Assembly (NCBI RefSeq): GCF_024710845.1
Contig: NZ_JANJTZ010000042.1
Span: forward strand, 62,001-126,000
DNA: 64,000 nucleotides
Direction of reading: 5' to 3'
From: Mesorhizobium sp.
Lineage (GTDB): Bacteria; Pseudomonadota; Alphaproteobacteria; Rhizobiales; Rhizobiaceae
The notes beneath the pieces were generated by a model, which did no database searches, was not told the origin of the DNA, and saw only the letters and a list, made by a program, of their open reading frames with translations. Below, piece by piece: positions 44,982-53,356 of the stretch; the first letter of the stretch is position 1, and every line of letters begins with the position of its first letter. A program made the position numbers and the translations under genes.

Positions 44982-46061
44982 ATGGGACTGCATCGCAGCG
45001 AACTGCCCGAGGATGTGACGAGGCTGCTGCGCGAGGGCACCGTCATTCCGGCTCAGCCACTGGCACTGACAGCGGCGAGGCAATTCGATCCAACACGTCA
45101 ACGAGCACTGACGCGCTACTATATCGACGCAGGCGCGGGCGGACTGGCGGTTGGCGTCCACACGACGCAGTTCGAGATCCGTGACGTCGGGCTCCATGAG
45201 CCGGTGCTCTCGCAGGCGATGGAGGCGGCGCGCGGTTGGACAGATCGTCCTCTGGTCATGATCGCCGGCGTCATCGGTCGCACCGAGCAGGCCATTCGCG
45301 AAGCACGTATCGCAGTCGGCCTAGGTTATCACGCCGGTCTGCTCAGCCTTGCCGCGTTCAAGGGCGTTTCGGAAGACGAGATCATCGAACATTGCCGTCG
45401 CATTGCCGACGAGATCCCGCTGATCGGCTTCTATCTCCAGCCAGCCGTCGGCGGTCTACCGCTGGATGCGGGTTTTTGGAAACGCTTCTGCGAGATTGAC
45501 AATGTCGTGGCGATTAAGGCCGCGCCGTTCAACCGTTACCGCACCATCGACGTCGTGCGCGGCATGGTCGACGCGCGGGCTGAAGATCGCATCACCCTCT
45601 ATACCGGCAATGACGACCACATCGTCCTCGACCTCGCGGTCCCTTTTCCGGTCATGCGCGATGGCGCTCCGGTGACCGTACGTTTCCGCGGCGGTTTGCT
45701 TGGGCATTGGTCGGTCTGGACGCACGGCGCGGTGAAACTGTTCGACCGCATAAAGGCTGCCGTGGCGGCGGGCGCGATCCCGGACGAGATATTGGCGCTC
45801 GACGCGCGTGTCACCGATTGCAACGCAGCCTTTTTCGACGTCGCTAACAACTTTCATGGCTGCATCGCGGGATGCCACGAAGTTCTGCGCCGTCAAGGCC
45901 TGCTCGAAGGCATCTGGTGCCTCAATCCGCAAGAGACGCTAAGTCCTGGCCAGGCCGAGGCGATCGACCGAGTCTGCGCCATTAATTTGGACCTCTCGGA
46001 CGACGCTTTCGTGAAGGCAAATCTGCAACGCTGGCTGTCCGCAAACGCGTCCGCCGCTTGA
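44982..46061 (+). CDS. Dihydrodipicolinate synthase/N-acetylneuraminate lyase family protein
   Basis: The 359-residue class I aldolase-type TIM barrel is longer than DapA (293). The Schiff-base lysine is Lys179 in VVAIKAAPFNRYRT and the catalytic tyrosine is Tyr151 in LIGFYLQP. The TTGE motif of true DapA is replaced by HTTQFEIRD at 60-68, so lysine synthesis is unlikely. It probably catalyses a pyruvate-dependent aldol cleavage, dehydration or decarboxylation of a sugar acid or related compound. It has its own operator and promoter just upstream and is followed by an aldehyde dehydrogenase that would take an aldehyde product. Confidence 0.86.
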   Translation: MGLHRSELPEDVTRLLREGTVIPAQPLALTAARQFDPTRQRALTRYYIDAGAGGLAVGVHTTQFEIRDVGLHEPVLSQAMEAARGWTDRPLVMIAGVIGRTEQAIREARIAVGLGYHAGLLSLAAFKGVSEDEIIEHCRRIADEIPLIGFYLQPAVGGLPLDAGFWKRFCEIDNVVAIKAAPFNRYRTIDVVRGMVDARAEDRITLYTGNDDHIVLDLAVPFPVMRDGAPVTVRFRGGLLGHWSVWTHGAVKLFDRIKAAVAAGAIPDEILALDARVTDCNAAFFDVANNFHGCIAGCHEVLRRQGLLEGIWCLNPQETLSPGQAEAIDRVCAINLDLSDDAFVKANLQRWLSANASAA

Positions 46062-46102
46062 CAGGCGACGGCGCGCGCATAAGATCAAATAACTGGTTAG
46101 TT
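46058..46102 (+). promoter_or_regulatory. Module B promoter plus operator for the aldehyde dehydrogenase operon
   Basis: TTGACA (46058-46063, overlapping the upstream stop codon) and TAAGAT (46080-46085) are 16 bases apart. The operator AAATAACTGGTTAGTT begins two bases after the -10, covering the transcription start. The aldehyde dehydrogenase starts at 46206, leaving a leader of about 110 bases with no recognised structure. Confidence 0.75.
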
Positions 46103-46205
46103 GATTTCTCCTGCAACGATTGAGCGAGCCCCTGAGCGGGCGCGCGGTGGATTATGTATCCGGCGAGCGCCCCGCCATGTCAGCTCGAAACAACAGGGAA
46201 CTCTT

Positions 46206-47705
46206 ATGGATCTCTCGAACGTACCGTCTCTGATCAGCCATTCGGTGTCGCGCTTCCTGGCGCAGAAACACAAGCTCCATATCGGCGGCGAATGGGTCGA
46301 CGCGCAGTCCGGTGCGACCTTCCCGGTGGAAGATCCCGCGACCGGGCTGCAGCTGGCGATCGTACCGGCCGCCGACAAGGCGGATGTCGACAAGGCGGTC
46401 GCTGCCGCGCGCAAGGCATTCGAGAGCGGCCCGTGGCCGAAGATGAGCCCGATCGAGCGCGGCAAGCTGATCACAAGACTGGCGTTCCGCATCGAGGAAC
46501 TGGCCGACGAACTAGCCGAGATCGAGGCGATCGACGGCGGCAAGCCGCTGCCGTTCGCGCGGCACAGCGACATGGTGCAGACCAGCGTCACCTACCACTA
46601 CATGGCGGGCTGGGCGAGCAAGCTCAATGGTGAGCAGATCCAGCTCACCGGCGGCGGCGATTTCCACGCCTATACACTGCGTCAGCCGATTGGCGTGGCC
46701 GGCCTGATCCTGCCCTGGAACTTTCCGCAGATTTTGCTGTCCTACAAGCTGGCGCCGGCTCTGGCTGCTGGTTGTACCGTGGTCATCAAGCCGGCCGAGC
46801 AGACGCCGCTCAGCACCATCCGGCTCATGCAGATCATCGAGGAAGTCGGCTTCCCGCCCGGCGTCGTCAACCTCGTCACCGGCATGGGCGAGACGGCGGG
46901 TGCCGCGATCGCCGAGCATATGGATGTCGACAAGGTCGCCTTTACCGGCTCGACCGAGGTCGGCAAGATCGTAGCGCGCGCCGCGCTCGGCAATATGAAG
47001 CGGCTGACACTGGAGCTTGGCGGCAAGTCGCCAATGATCGTTTTCCCGGACGCTGACCTGGAACGCACCATTCCGGGGATCGCCGGTGCCGGCTTCTATC
47101 ATCAGGGACAGGTCTGTACGGCTGGCACTCGCATCTATGCGCACAAGTCGATTCACGACAGGCTGCTCGACGGTATCGCCGAACACGGCGCCAAGATGAC
47201 GCCGGGCCATCCGCTGCAACCCGGCACGTTGCTCGGCCCGCTGATTTCCAACGAGCAGCTTCAGCGTGTTTCGGGCTTCGTCGACGAAGGCCGCAAGGCG
47301 GGCGCGGACTTGTGGAGCGGTGGCAAGCGCATCGGCAATGCCGGATACTTCATCGAGCCGACGATCCTCGCCAACACCAACCATTCCATGTCGGTGGTGA
47401 AGGAGGAGATCTTCGGACCGGTTCTCTGCGCCATGTCGTTCGAAGACGACGATCTCGACACCATCGCCAAGGCGGCAAACGACACGCCCTACGGGCTGGG
47501 TGCCTCGATCTGGACGACAAACCTGAGCATCGCCCACAAGATGTCGAGCCGCGTCAAGGCCGGCAATGTGTGGATCAACACCCACAGCGCGTTCGACTCC
47601 GCCTTGCCGTTTGGCGGCGCGAAGCAATCCGGCTGGGGCCGGGAGTGCGGCTTCGAGGCGATGCGCGCCTACACGGAAATCAAGGCGGTCTGCGCCGCCC
47701 TCTAG
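46206..47705 (+). CDS. NAD(P)-dependent aldehyde dehydrogenase
   Basis: The 499-residue enzyme has catalytic Cys304 in GQVCTAGTR and general-base Glu270 in LELGGKSP, with the cofactor Asn in LILPWNFPQ and the FTGSTEVGK glycine turn. It oxidises an aldehyde to the acid. The ATG at 46206 has AGGGAA upstream. An open extension to 46101 runs through the operator and is unlikely to be translated. It is the first gene of a six-gene operon with the urea/amide-type importer. Betaine-, phenylacetaldehyde- or sugar-aldehyde activity is possible. Confidence 0.93.
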   Translation: MDLSNVPSLISHSVSRFLAQKHKLHIGGEWVDAQSGATFPVEDPATGLQLAIVPAADKADVDKAVAAARKAFESGPWPKMSPIERGKLITRLAFRIEELADELAEIEAIDGGKPLPFARHSDMVQTSVTYHYMAGWASKLNGEQIQLTGGGDFHAYTLRQPIGVAGLILPWNFPQILLSYKLAPALAAGCTVVIKPAEQTPLSTIRLMQIIEEVGFPPGVVNLVTGMGETAGAAIAEHMDVDKVAFTGSTEVGKIVARAALGNMKRLTLELGGKSPMIVFPDADLERTIPGIAGAGFYHQGQVCTAGTRIYAHKSIHDRLLDGIAEHGAKMTPGHPLQPGTLLGPLISNEQLQRVSGFVDEGRKAGADLWSGGKRIGNAGYFIEPTILANTNHSMSVVKEEIFGPVLCAMSFEDDDLDTIAKAANDTPYGLGASIWTTNLSIAHKMSSRVKAGNVWINTHSAFDSALPFGGAKQSGWGRECGFEAMRAYTEIKAVCAAL

Positions 47706-47757
47706 GTTGCGCATGTGCCGATTCTGAACAGACCCGGCGAAGAGCCGGGGCGCGAAA

Positions 47758-48621
47758 ATGCCGGTGAAGGGATTCGCTGTGTACTTTGAGTTGGTCCTGA
47801 ACATTGCGACGACTGTCAGCGTCCTCATGCTGATCGCGCTTGGGCTCGCCATCGTTTTCGGGCTGATGAATATCCTCAATATGGCGCATGGCGAACTGGT
47901 CACCGTCGGTGCGTTCACCGTGTCGCTCGTTCAGGTGAATGGCGGCAGTTTTTGGCTTGGCGTCGTAGCGGCGATGGCGGTCGGCGCGGCCCTTGGTGTC
48001 CTGCTGGAGCGCGGGTTGATCCGCTTCCTCTACGACCGACCGATGGGTGTCATCCTTGTCACCTGGGGCGTCAGCCTGATCATCCAGCAGGGACTGTTGC
48101 TGTCTTTCGGGCCGAGCCCGCAGATCGTCTACACGCCGGTCGAAGGCTCGATCGAATTCTTCGACAGCGCCTATCCGCGCTATCGCCTCGTCCTCATCGT
48201 CGCCGCGTTTCTGACGGTAGCGGTGACCGGCCTTATCATGGCGCGCACGCGCTTCGGCCTCGACCTTCGGACCGTCATCCAGAACCGCGAGGTGGCGGAG
48301 ATTCTCGGCATTGACACACGCCGCGTCTTCATGATCGCATTTGCCGGATCGTCAGCGCTCGCCGCACTCGCCGGCGCGCTGGTCGCGCCAATGACCAAGA
48401 TCGTGCCGACGATGGGCGCAGAATATCTTGCCCCGTCCTTCTTCGTGGTCATCGTCGGTGGCGCCGGCAGCCTTGCCGGCACCGTTGCCGGCAGCACGCT
48501 CATTGGTGGCCTGCGCACGGTTCTCGACTACCAGGTTCCGAGCACCCTGTCGCAGGCGCTAGTGCTCATCGCCGCCGTCCTGGTTGTGCGCTTGCGTCCG
48601 CGCGGTCTGGTGCCGGCATGA
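47758..48621 (+). CDS. ABC transporter permease, LivH/UrtB type
   Basis: This 287-residue permease contains IALGLAIVFGLMNILNMAHGELVTVGAF, the coupling loop RTRFGLDLRTVIQNREVAEILGIDTRR and VPTMGAEYLAPSFFVVIVGGAGSLAGTVAGS. The last matches the urea/amide (UrtB) branch better than amino acid LivH. It lies 52 bases after the aldehyde dehydrogenase gene. Its stop overlaps the next gene's start by four bases (ATGA). Confidence 0.9.
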   Translation: MPVKGFAVYFELVLNIATTVSVLMLIALGLAIVFGLMNILNMAHGELVTVGAFTVSLVQVNGGSFWLGVVAAMAVGAALGVLLERGLIRFLYDRPMGVILVTWGVSLIIQQGLLLSFGPSPQIVYTPVEGSIEFFDSAYPRYRLVLIVAAFLTVAVTGLIMARTRFGLDLRTVIQNREVAEILGIDTRRVFMIAFAGSSALAALAGALVAPMTKIVPTMGAEYLAPSFFVVIVGGAGSLAGTVAGSTLIGGLRTVLDYQVPSTLSQALVLIAAVLVVRLRPRGLVPA

Positions 48622-49652
48622 CCGAGACAGCGACCGCCGTGCCCCTACGGGTTGGCGCCGGTGCCTCGCGTACCAGCACGCGATCCATCATTTCTTTCAT
48701 GGTGATTGCAGCGCTTTTCGCCTATCCGCTGGTGCTGTCGCCCTATCAGATGGACGTCGCGCGTGACGCGCTGATCTTCGCCTTGCTCGCGCTGTCGCTC
48801 GATTTTCTCTGGGGTAAAGCGGGAATCCTGTCATTCGGGCAGGCGGCGTATTTCGGCATTGGCGCTTATGCGGTGGCGATCGTCGGCCCGATGATCCCGA
48901 ACGACAATGCGGCCCTGGCCGGCATGGTGGCCGGCATCGCGACGGCCGTGCTGGTTGCGGCCATCGTCGGCTATTTCCTGATCTATGGAGGCGTTCGCGG
49001 CGCGTATCTCACTATCGTGACGCTGGCGCTGACGTTGATCGCCCGCAACATCGCGACATCATGGGCAAGTGTCACCGGCGGCGAGGCCGGTCTGATCGGT
49101 GCCCCTCCGCCGGGCATCGCCATCGGAGACTGGAGCATCGTCGCTTCAGATTCCATCAGCCTCTATCTGCTCGTGGCGATCATCCTCGCTGTCGCCTTGT
49201 TGGCAGTCTGGACAGTTTGCAACGGCCGCTATGGGCGCGTGCTGATCGCGATCCAGGACGACGAGGCAAAGGCGCGGGCCTTGGGATACAACACGTCTGG
49301 GCACCTGCTGCTGGTGTTCGTCCTGTCTGCCGGCCTTGCAGCCCTTGCCGGCGGGCTGTACGCCTCGGTAGCGGGATATGTGGCACCGGACCTCGTCGGC
49401 TTGCTTCTGTCGACGCAGGCCATCGTGCACGTCGCGCTCGGCGGCCGCGGCTCATTGATCGGACCGGTCGTCGCGACCGTCGTGGTCATCCGGCTGCAGC
49501 AGGAAGTGTCGAGTTACAGCTATGCGCTTTGGCCGCTGATGCTCGGCGCTTTTTTCATCGCGATGGTGTTCCTGTTTCCGAACGGCCTGCTGCCGCTCTT
49601 CACTCGGCTTGCCGACAGTATCTTCGGGCGCAGCGACGGAGGCCGGACTTGA
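48618..49652 (+). CDS. ABC transporter permease, LivM/UrtC type
   Basis: This 344-residue permease starts with an unusual Thr/Arg-rich cytoplasmic leader (about 30 residues) before the first helix. It has FLWGKAGILSFGQAAYFGIGAYA, GGVRGAYLTIVTLALT, the coupling loop RYGRVLIAIQDDEAKARALGYNTS and LGGRGSLIGPV. It overlaps its neighbours by four bases on both sides, so the permeases and the ATPase are translationally coupled. Confidence 0.9.
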   Translation: MTETATAVPLRVGAGASRTSTRSIISFMVIAALFAYPLVLSPYQMDVARDALIFALLALSLDFLWGKAGILSFGQAAYFGIGAYAVAIVGPMIPNDNAALAGMVAGIATAVLVAAIVGYFLIYGGVRGAYLTIVTLALTLIARNIATSWASVTGGEAGLIGAPPPGIAIGDWSIVASDSISLYLLVAIILAVALLAVWTVCNGRYGRVLIAIQDDEAKARALGYNTSGHLLLVFVLSAGLAALAGGLYASVAGYVAPDLVGLLLSTQAIVHVALGGRGSLIGPVVATVVVIRLQQEVSSYSYALWPLMLGAFFIAMVFLFPNGLLPLFTRLADSIFGRSDGGRT

Positions 49653-50350
49653 CCGCGCCGCTGATCGAAGCACGCGACATTGCCGTACGCTTCGGCGGCC
49701 TGGTGGCTGTGGCCGGCGTCAGTCTGACGATCCAGCCGGGCGATATCTGCTGTATCGTCGGCCCCAATGGCGCCGGCAAGAGCACGTTCTTCAATGTGCT
49801 TACCGGCACGGTCAAGCCGACTTCGGGCGAGATACGTCTCGGCGGCGAAGATTTTACCGGTCGCCCGATCCATGCCTTTGCCCGGAATGGCGTTGCCCGA
49901 AAATTCCAGGTGCCGAGCGTTTTCCCGTCGCTCAGCGTCGCCGATAATCTGCGTGTCGCGCAGCGCCGTGGCGCCGATGAGATGGCGCTGGCTGATGTCC
50001 TTGACCTTCTCGGGCTGACGCAGGACGCCGAGCGGCCTGCCGGCATTCTCGCTCATGGCCAGAAGCAATGGCTGGAGATCGGCATGGCGCTGGCCACCGA
50101 GCCGAAGGTGCTTCTGCTCGACGAGCCGACTGCCGGGATGGGACCGGAGGAGACGCAGCGAACCGTGCGGCTGATACGCGAGATCGGATCGCGCTCGGCG
50201 GTCGCCGTCATCGAGCACGACATGGAGTTCGTGCGGGCCCTGGGTGTCCGCACGCTGGTTCTTCACCAGGGCCGCGTCATCGCGGAAGGCTCCTTCGAGG
50301 TGGTTGCCTCTGACGAACGCGTGCGCGATGTCTATCTGGGGCGCGGCTGA
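49649..50350 (+). CDS. ABC transporter ATP-binding protein, LivG/UrtD type, TTG start
   Basis: This 233-residue ATPase has Walker A GPNGAGKST at 38-46 and Walker B VLLLDEPTAGMGPEET. The signature is AHGQKQWLEIGMAL instead of LSGGQ, which is characteristic of urea-transporter UrtD proteins. It starts at TTG, six bases after GGAGG, with a four-base TTGA overlap with the permease stop. The next gene's ATG shares one base with its stop. The frame stays open upstream, but that sequence belongs to the permease gene. Confidence 0.9.
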   Translation: MTAPLIEARDIAVRFGGLVAVAGVSLTIQPGDICCIVGPNGAGKSTFFNVLTGTVKPTSGEIRLGGEDFTGRPIHAFARNGVARKFQVPSVFPSLSVADNLRVAQRRGADEMALADVLDLLGLTQDAERPAGILAHGQKQWLEIGMALATEPKVLLLDEPTAGMGPEETQRTVRLIREIGSRSAVAVIEHDMEFVRALGVRTLVLHQGRVIAEGSFEVVASDERVRDVYLGRG

Positions 50351-51048
50351 TGCTGTCGGTCGAAACCCTCAACGCTTCATACGGCACCGTGCCCGTTCTG
50401 GAAGACGTCTCGTTTGCGCTGGAGCCCGGCGAGGTTGTCGCACTGCTTGGCCGCAATGGCGTTGGCAAGACGACCCTGCTGCGCGCACTTATGGGGTTGA
50501 TCCCATCGCGTGAGGGCAAGGTCCATCTCGACGGAACGTCCATTGGCAGCGCCCCGGCGCATGCGATCGCCCGGCTCGGCATGGCACTGGTGCCGCAAGG
50601 TCGCGGCATCCTCGGAAAGCTTTCGGTTGCCGACAACATCCGCGCCGGTACACGGGCTGCAGGTGCGCGTGAAGCGTTGTCAATCGACGACGCAATCGCG
50701 CCTTTTCCGATGTTGAAGGAAAAGCTGGCAGAGCGAGCCGTTACGCTGTCCGGCGGGCAGCAACAGCAGTTGGCCATCGCCCGGGCTCTGGTCTGTCGGC
50801 CGAAGGTCATGCTGCTCGACGAGCCGTCGGAAGGGGTGCAGCCGAACATTGTCACCGAGATCGGCAAACTCATCCGTGAGCTGAGTGACCGAACGAAGCT
50901 CGCCGTCCTGCTGGTCGAGCAGAACATCGGACTCGCATTGGCCACCGCCGACCGGTGTCTTGTGATGGAGAAGGGCCGGCTCGTTCACGCGGGTCCGGCC
51001 GACGAATTCAGAAACGATGCGGTTCTGAAGCGGTATCTCGCCCTCTAG
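50350..51048 (+). CDS. ABC transporter ATP-binding protein, LivF/UrtE type
   Basis: This 232-residue ATPase has Walker A GRNGVGKTT at 34-42, signature LSGGQQQQLAIARAL and Walker B VMLLDEPSEGVQPNI. The GVGKTT loop and EGVQP end match the UrtE branch. The start shares one base with the upstream stop. The binding-protein gene follows after 47 bases. Confidence 0.92.
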   Translation: MLSVETLNASYGTVPVLEDVSFALEPGEVVALLGRNGVGKTTLLRALMGLIPSREGKVHLDGTSIGSAPAHAIARLGMALVPQGRGILGKLSVADNIRAGTRAAGAREALSIDDAIAPFPMLKEKLAERAVTLSGGQQQQLAIARALVCRPKVMLLDEPSEGVQPNIVTEIGKLIRELSDRTKLAVLLVEQNIGLALATADRCLVMEKGRLVHAGPADEFRNDAVLKRYLAL

Positions 51049-51095
51049 CGGATGCCGTCTCATGGAAAGTGTCCAAAACCAAAGGGGAAAATGTC

Positions 51096-52265
51096 ATGTC
51101 CAAACTGCACATTACCAGACGCACCGCGCTCAAGGGGTTCGGGGCCGCCGCCGGAACCCTCGCTATGCCGTCGATTCTGAGGGCCGCCGACCAGGTCAAG
51201 ATCGGCTTCATCGCGCCGTTGACCGGGTCCGAGGCTATCCTCGGCATCGTCCAGTTGCAATGCTACCAGCTCGCCATCGATCATCTCAATGCGGCGGGCG
51301 GCATTGGCGGTCGTGAGATCATCTCGCTCACCGAGGACGACGAAACAAACGCGAAGTCGACTATCGACAAAACGCGCAAACTCGTCGCCGACGACAATGT
51401 CGACCTGGTGCTTGGCACGCTCGCAAGTTTTGAACGCACCGCGGCCCTCAGCGTGACGTCGCGTGCCAAGAAACTGTTCATCTACCCGACCTATTACGAG
51501 GGTGGCGACTGCTCCCCGCTGCTGGTCAATACGGGGCAGGTGCCCAACCAGCAGATCGACCCGCTAGCCGAATATTTGACCGCCAATGTCGGCAAGAGCG
51601 TCTACGTCATCGGCCACGACTATATCTGGCCGCGTGGCAGCACTGAGCAGCTGAAGGCCGGTCTGGAGGCCCGTGGCGGCTCACTGGCGGGGGCGGAGTT
51701 CGTGCCCTTCGGCATGACTGATTTCGGCCCGTCCTTCGCCAAGATCAAGGCGGCCAATCCCGACATCGTGTCGTTCATGCTGGTGGCCGACGATGCAATT
51801 ACGGCGGTCAAGCAATATCACAGCTTCGGCATGAAGCAGCCGCTGGTCTTCCATGCCTGGGACGAGGTCTCGCTTGGCGCGGTCACGCCGGCGGAGCAGG
51901 CGGGCATCCTGTCGTCGCAGGGCTATTTCCAGCAGATCGACTCGCCGGCCAACAACGCCTTCACCAAGGCGTTTGCGGAGAAATTCGGGGCAGACAAGCC
52001 GATCAACTATATCGGCGTTTCGGTCTATCAGACCGCCATGCTTTACGCGAAAGCGGTGGAGAAGGCCGGCAGCGTCGAGCCAGAAAAGGTTGTCGCCGCG
52101 ATCAGCCAGGTCGAGGTCGACGGGCCGATCGGCGTGATGAGGGTCGAGGCCGGCAACAATCACGCCGTCCTGCCGAACTATCTTGCCAAGGTGAACGACA
52201 GCGCAAAGCTGGAGATCCTGCAGAAGAACGAGCCCAAGCCTCCGGTCACCAGCTGCAGTCTTTGA
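51096..52265 (+). CDS. ABC transporter substrate-binding protein, urea/short-chain amide (UrtA/AmiC) type, Tat signal
   Basis: The 389-residue periplasmic protein has a twin-arginine signal (TRRTALKGFGAAAGTLAMP, cut near LRAAD). The mature protein has VKIGFIAPLTGSEAILG, FIYPTYYEGGDCSP and the NTGQVPNQQIDPLAEYL motif that marks UrtA/AmiC-type binding proteins. An amide, urea or similar ligand is therefore likelier than an amino acid. Tat export suggests folding, possibly with a metal, before export. It is the last gene of its operon and ends at a strong bidirectional terminator. Confidence 0.9.
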   Translation: MSKLHITRRTALKGFGAAAGTLAMPSILRAADQVKIGFIAPLTGSEAILGIVQLQCYQLAIDHLNAAGGIGGREIISLTEDDETNAKSTIDKTRKLVADDNVDLVLGTLASFERTAALSVTSRAKKLFIYPTYYEGGDCSPLLVNTGQVPNQQIDPLAEYLTANVGKSVYVIGHDYIWPRGSTEQLKAGLEARGGSLAGAEFVPFGMTDFGPSFAKIKAANPDIVSFMLVADDAITAVKQYHSFGMKQPLVFHAWDEVSLGAVTPAEQAGILSSQGYFQQIDSPANNAFTKAFAEKFGADKPINYIGVSVYQTAMLYAKAVEKAGSVEPEKVVAAISQVEVDGPIGVMRVEAGNNHAVLPNYLAKVNDSAKLEILQKNEPKPPVTSCSL

Positions 52266-52276
52266 GTGTGAACATG

Positions 52277-52307
52277 AGAAGCGGCGGCTCTCGCAGCCGC
52301 CGCTTCT
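52277..52307. terminator. Bidirectional terminator between convergent module B genes
   Basis: The perfect 13-bp stem AGAAGCGGCGGCT/AGCCGCCGCTTCT has a five-base loop. It lies 11 bases after the binding-protein stop and overlaps the isochorismatase stop codon at 52306-52308. Confidence 0.85.
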
Positions 52308-52974
52308 AACCCGCCTTGCGCATCCGGCCACTCTCCGCCTGTCGCAACCATGCCAGCGCCGTTTCGCTGTCTGCCACCCAGCCGAACTTCATGGCGAAGT
52401 TCTTCAGTGTCGCCGCCTTCAGTTCTGCATCGAAGGACGAGACACCATCGGATATCATGGTCGTGCGATAACCGTGGTGATAGGCTTCGCGTGCCGTCTC
52501 CTCCACGCAAATCTGGGCGACCGTTCCGGTTACGATCAGGGAGGCGACGCCAAGCCCCTTCAACCGTGCGTCGAGGTCAGTATTGTGGAATGAGCCGTAG
52601 CCGTACTTGTCGACGACGGGATCACCGGGCAGCGGCGTTAGTTCGTCGATGACGGCGATGCAGTGGAGTTCGCCGACCGCGTCATCATAGCGACGGCTGA
52701 AGCCCTGCCAGCAGCATTTTACCTCCGGCTGGCATTGCGGCGACCACAGCCACATCAGGCTGTCCGACTGCTCGGCTAGGAAACGCGTGTAGATGACCGG
52801 TCGCCCCAGCGCCCGAAAGCCGTCAATCAGCTGACGGATCCGCAAAATGGTTTCGCGCGCCTCAACCACCTCGAGGGGAGCTCCCCGGCGCACGAAATCA
52901 TTCTGCATGTCGACAACGAGCAGAGCGGCATCGGTAGCGCGCTCGGCGAGCGGGATATCAGCTGCAGTCTTCAC
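52306..52974 (-). CDS. Isochorismatase-fold hydrolase (cysteine amidohydrolase type)
   Basis: The 222-residue cysteine hydrolase has the Asp-Lys-Cys triad of the family: Asp22 in VVDMQNDF, Lys123 in VDKYGYGSF and Cys156 in GTVAQICVEETAREAYHHGY. With Cys156 it belongs with nicotinamidases, N-carbamoylsarcosine amidases and biuret/ureide hydrolases rather than true isochorismatases. The GTG at 52974, behind AGGTG, starts just before the first strand; an upstream extension contains no family sequence. It is convergent with the amide-type importer, and a weak copy of the module B operator lies 66 bases upstream. Confidence 0.87.
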   Translation of the reverse strand: MKTAADIPLAERATDAALLVVDMQNDFVRRGAPLEVVEARETILRIRQLIDGFRALGRPVIYTRFLAEQSDSLMWLWSPQCQPEVKCCWQGFSRRYDDAVGELHCIAVIDELTPLPGDPVVDKYGYGSFHNTDLDARLKGLGVASLIVTGTVAQICVEETAREAYHHGYRTTMISDGVSSFDAELKAATLKNFAMKFGWVADSETALAWLRQAESGRMRKAG

Positions 52975-53040
52975 TATTACACCTATCGAACAGTCTCCCA
53001 CGCACACTAGATGCCGGTGCTCATGCCGTCGATAGACTCC

Positions 53041-53056
53041 AACCAATCAGTTGGGA
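53041..53056 (-). promoter_or_regulatory. Weak module B operator upstream of the isochorismatase gene
   Basis: AACCAATCAGTTGGGA matches the palindrome in its left arm and centre but not at the right end. No good promoter hexamers were found next to it. Confidence 0.4.
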
Positions 53057-53356
53057 AATCAGGACGGAGGACTTGATAGTAATCCACGGACCAAAAGCTA
53101 GATGCTTGTAATGGCGCCATGTGACAAGGAAAATCGTCCAACGGTCGGCGAAGCGGATACGAGGCGGCAGATGTGACTTGACCCCATGCAACTGGTTGCT
53201 TGGTGCAAAGAACCTGGTCCTAGGCGGCGTTTCTGATCTGGAAGGGGTGATCACCCGCGGCGAGCGGCTCCCGACCTGGGGCGAAATGGGCTGGGCGACC
53301 TTCGATGCGGTAATCCTCGTCGGGGGCATAGGCGCCGCGGTCACCCGCATAACCAT
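53057..53356. other. Non-coding or decayed gap between modules B and C
   Basis: About 300 bases lie here with no intact gene. A plus-strand frame (53121-53459) contains a membrane-like stretch, GEMGWATFDAVILVGGIGAAVTRI, but it overlaps the opposite-strand M20 gene and matches no family I recognise. It may be the tail of a lost gene. Confidence 0.35.
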
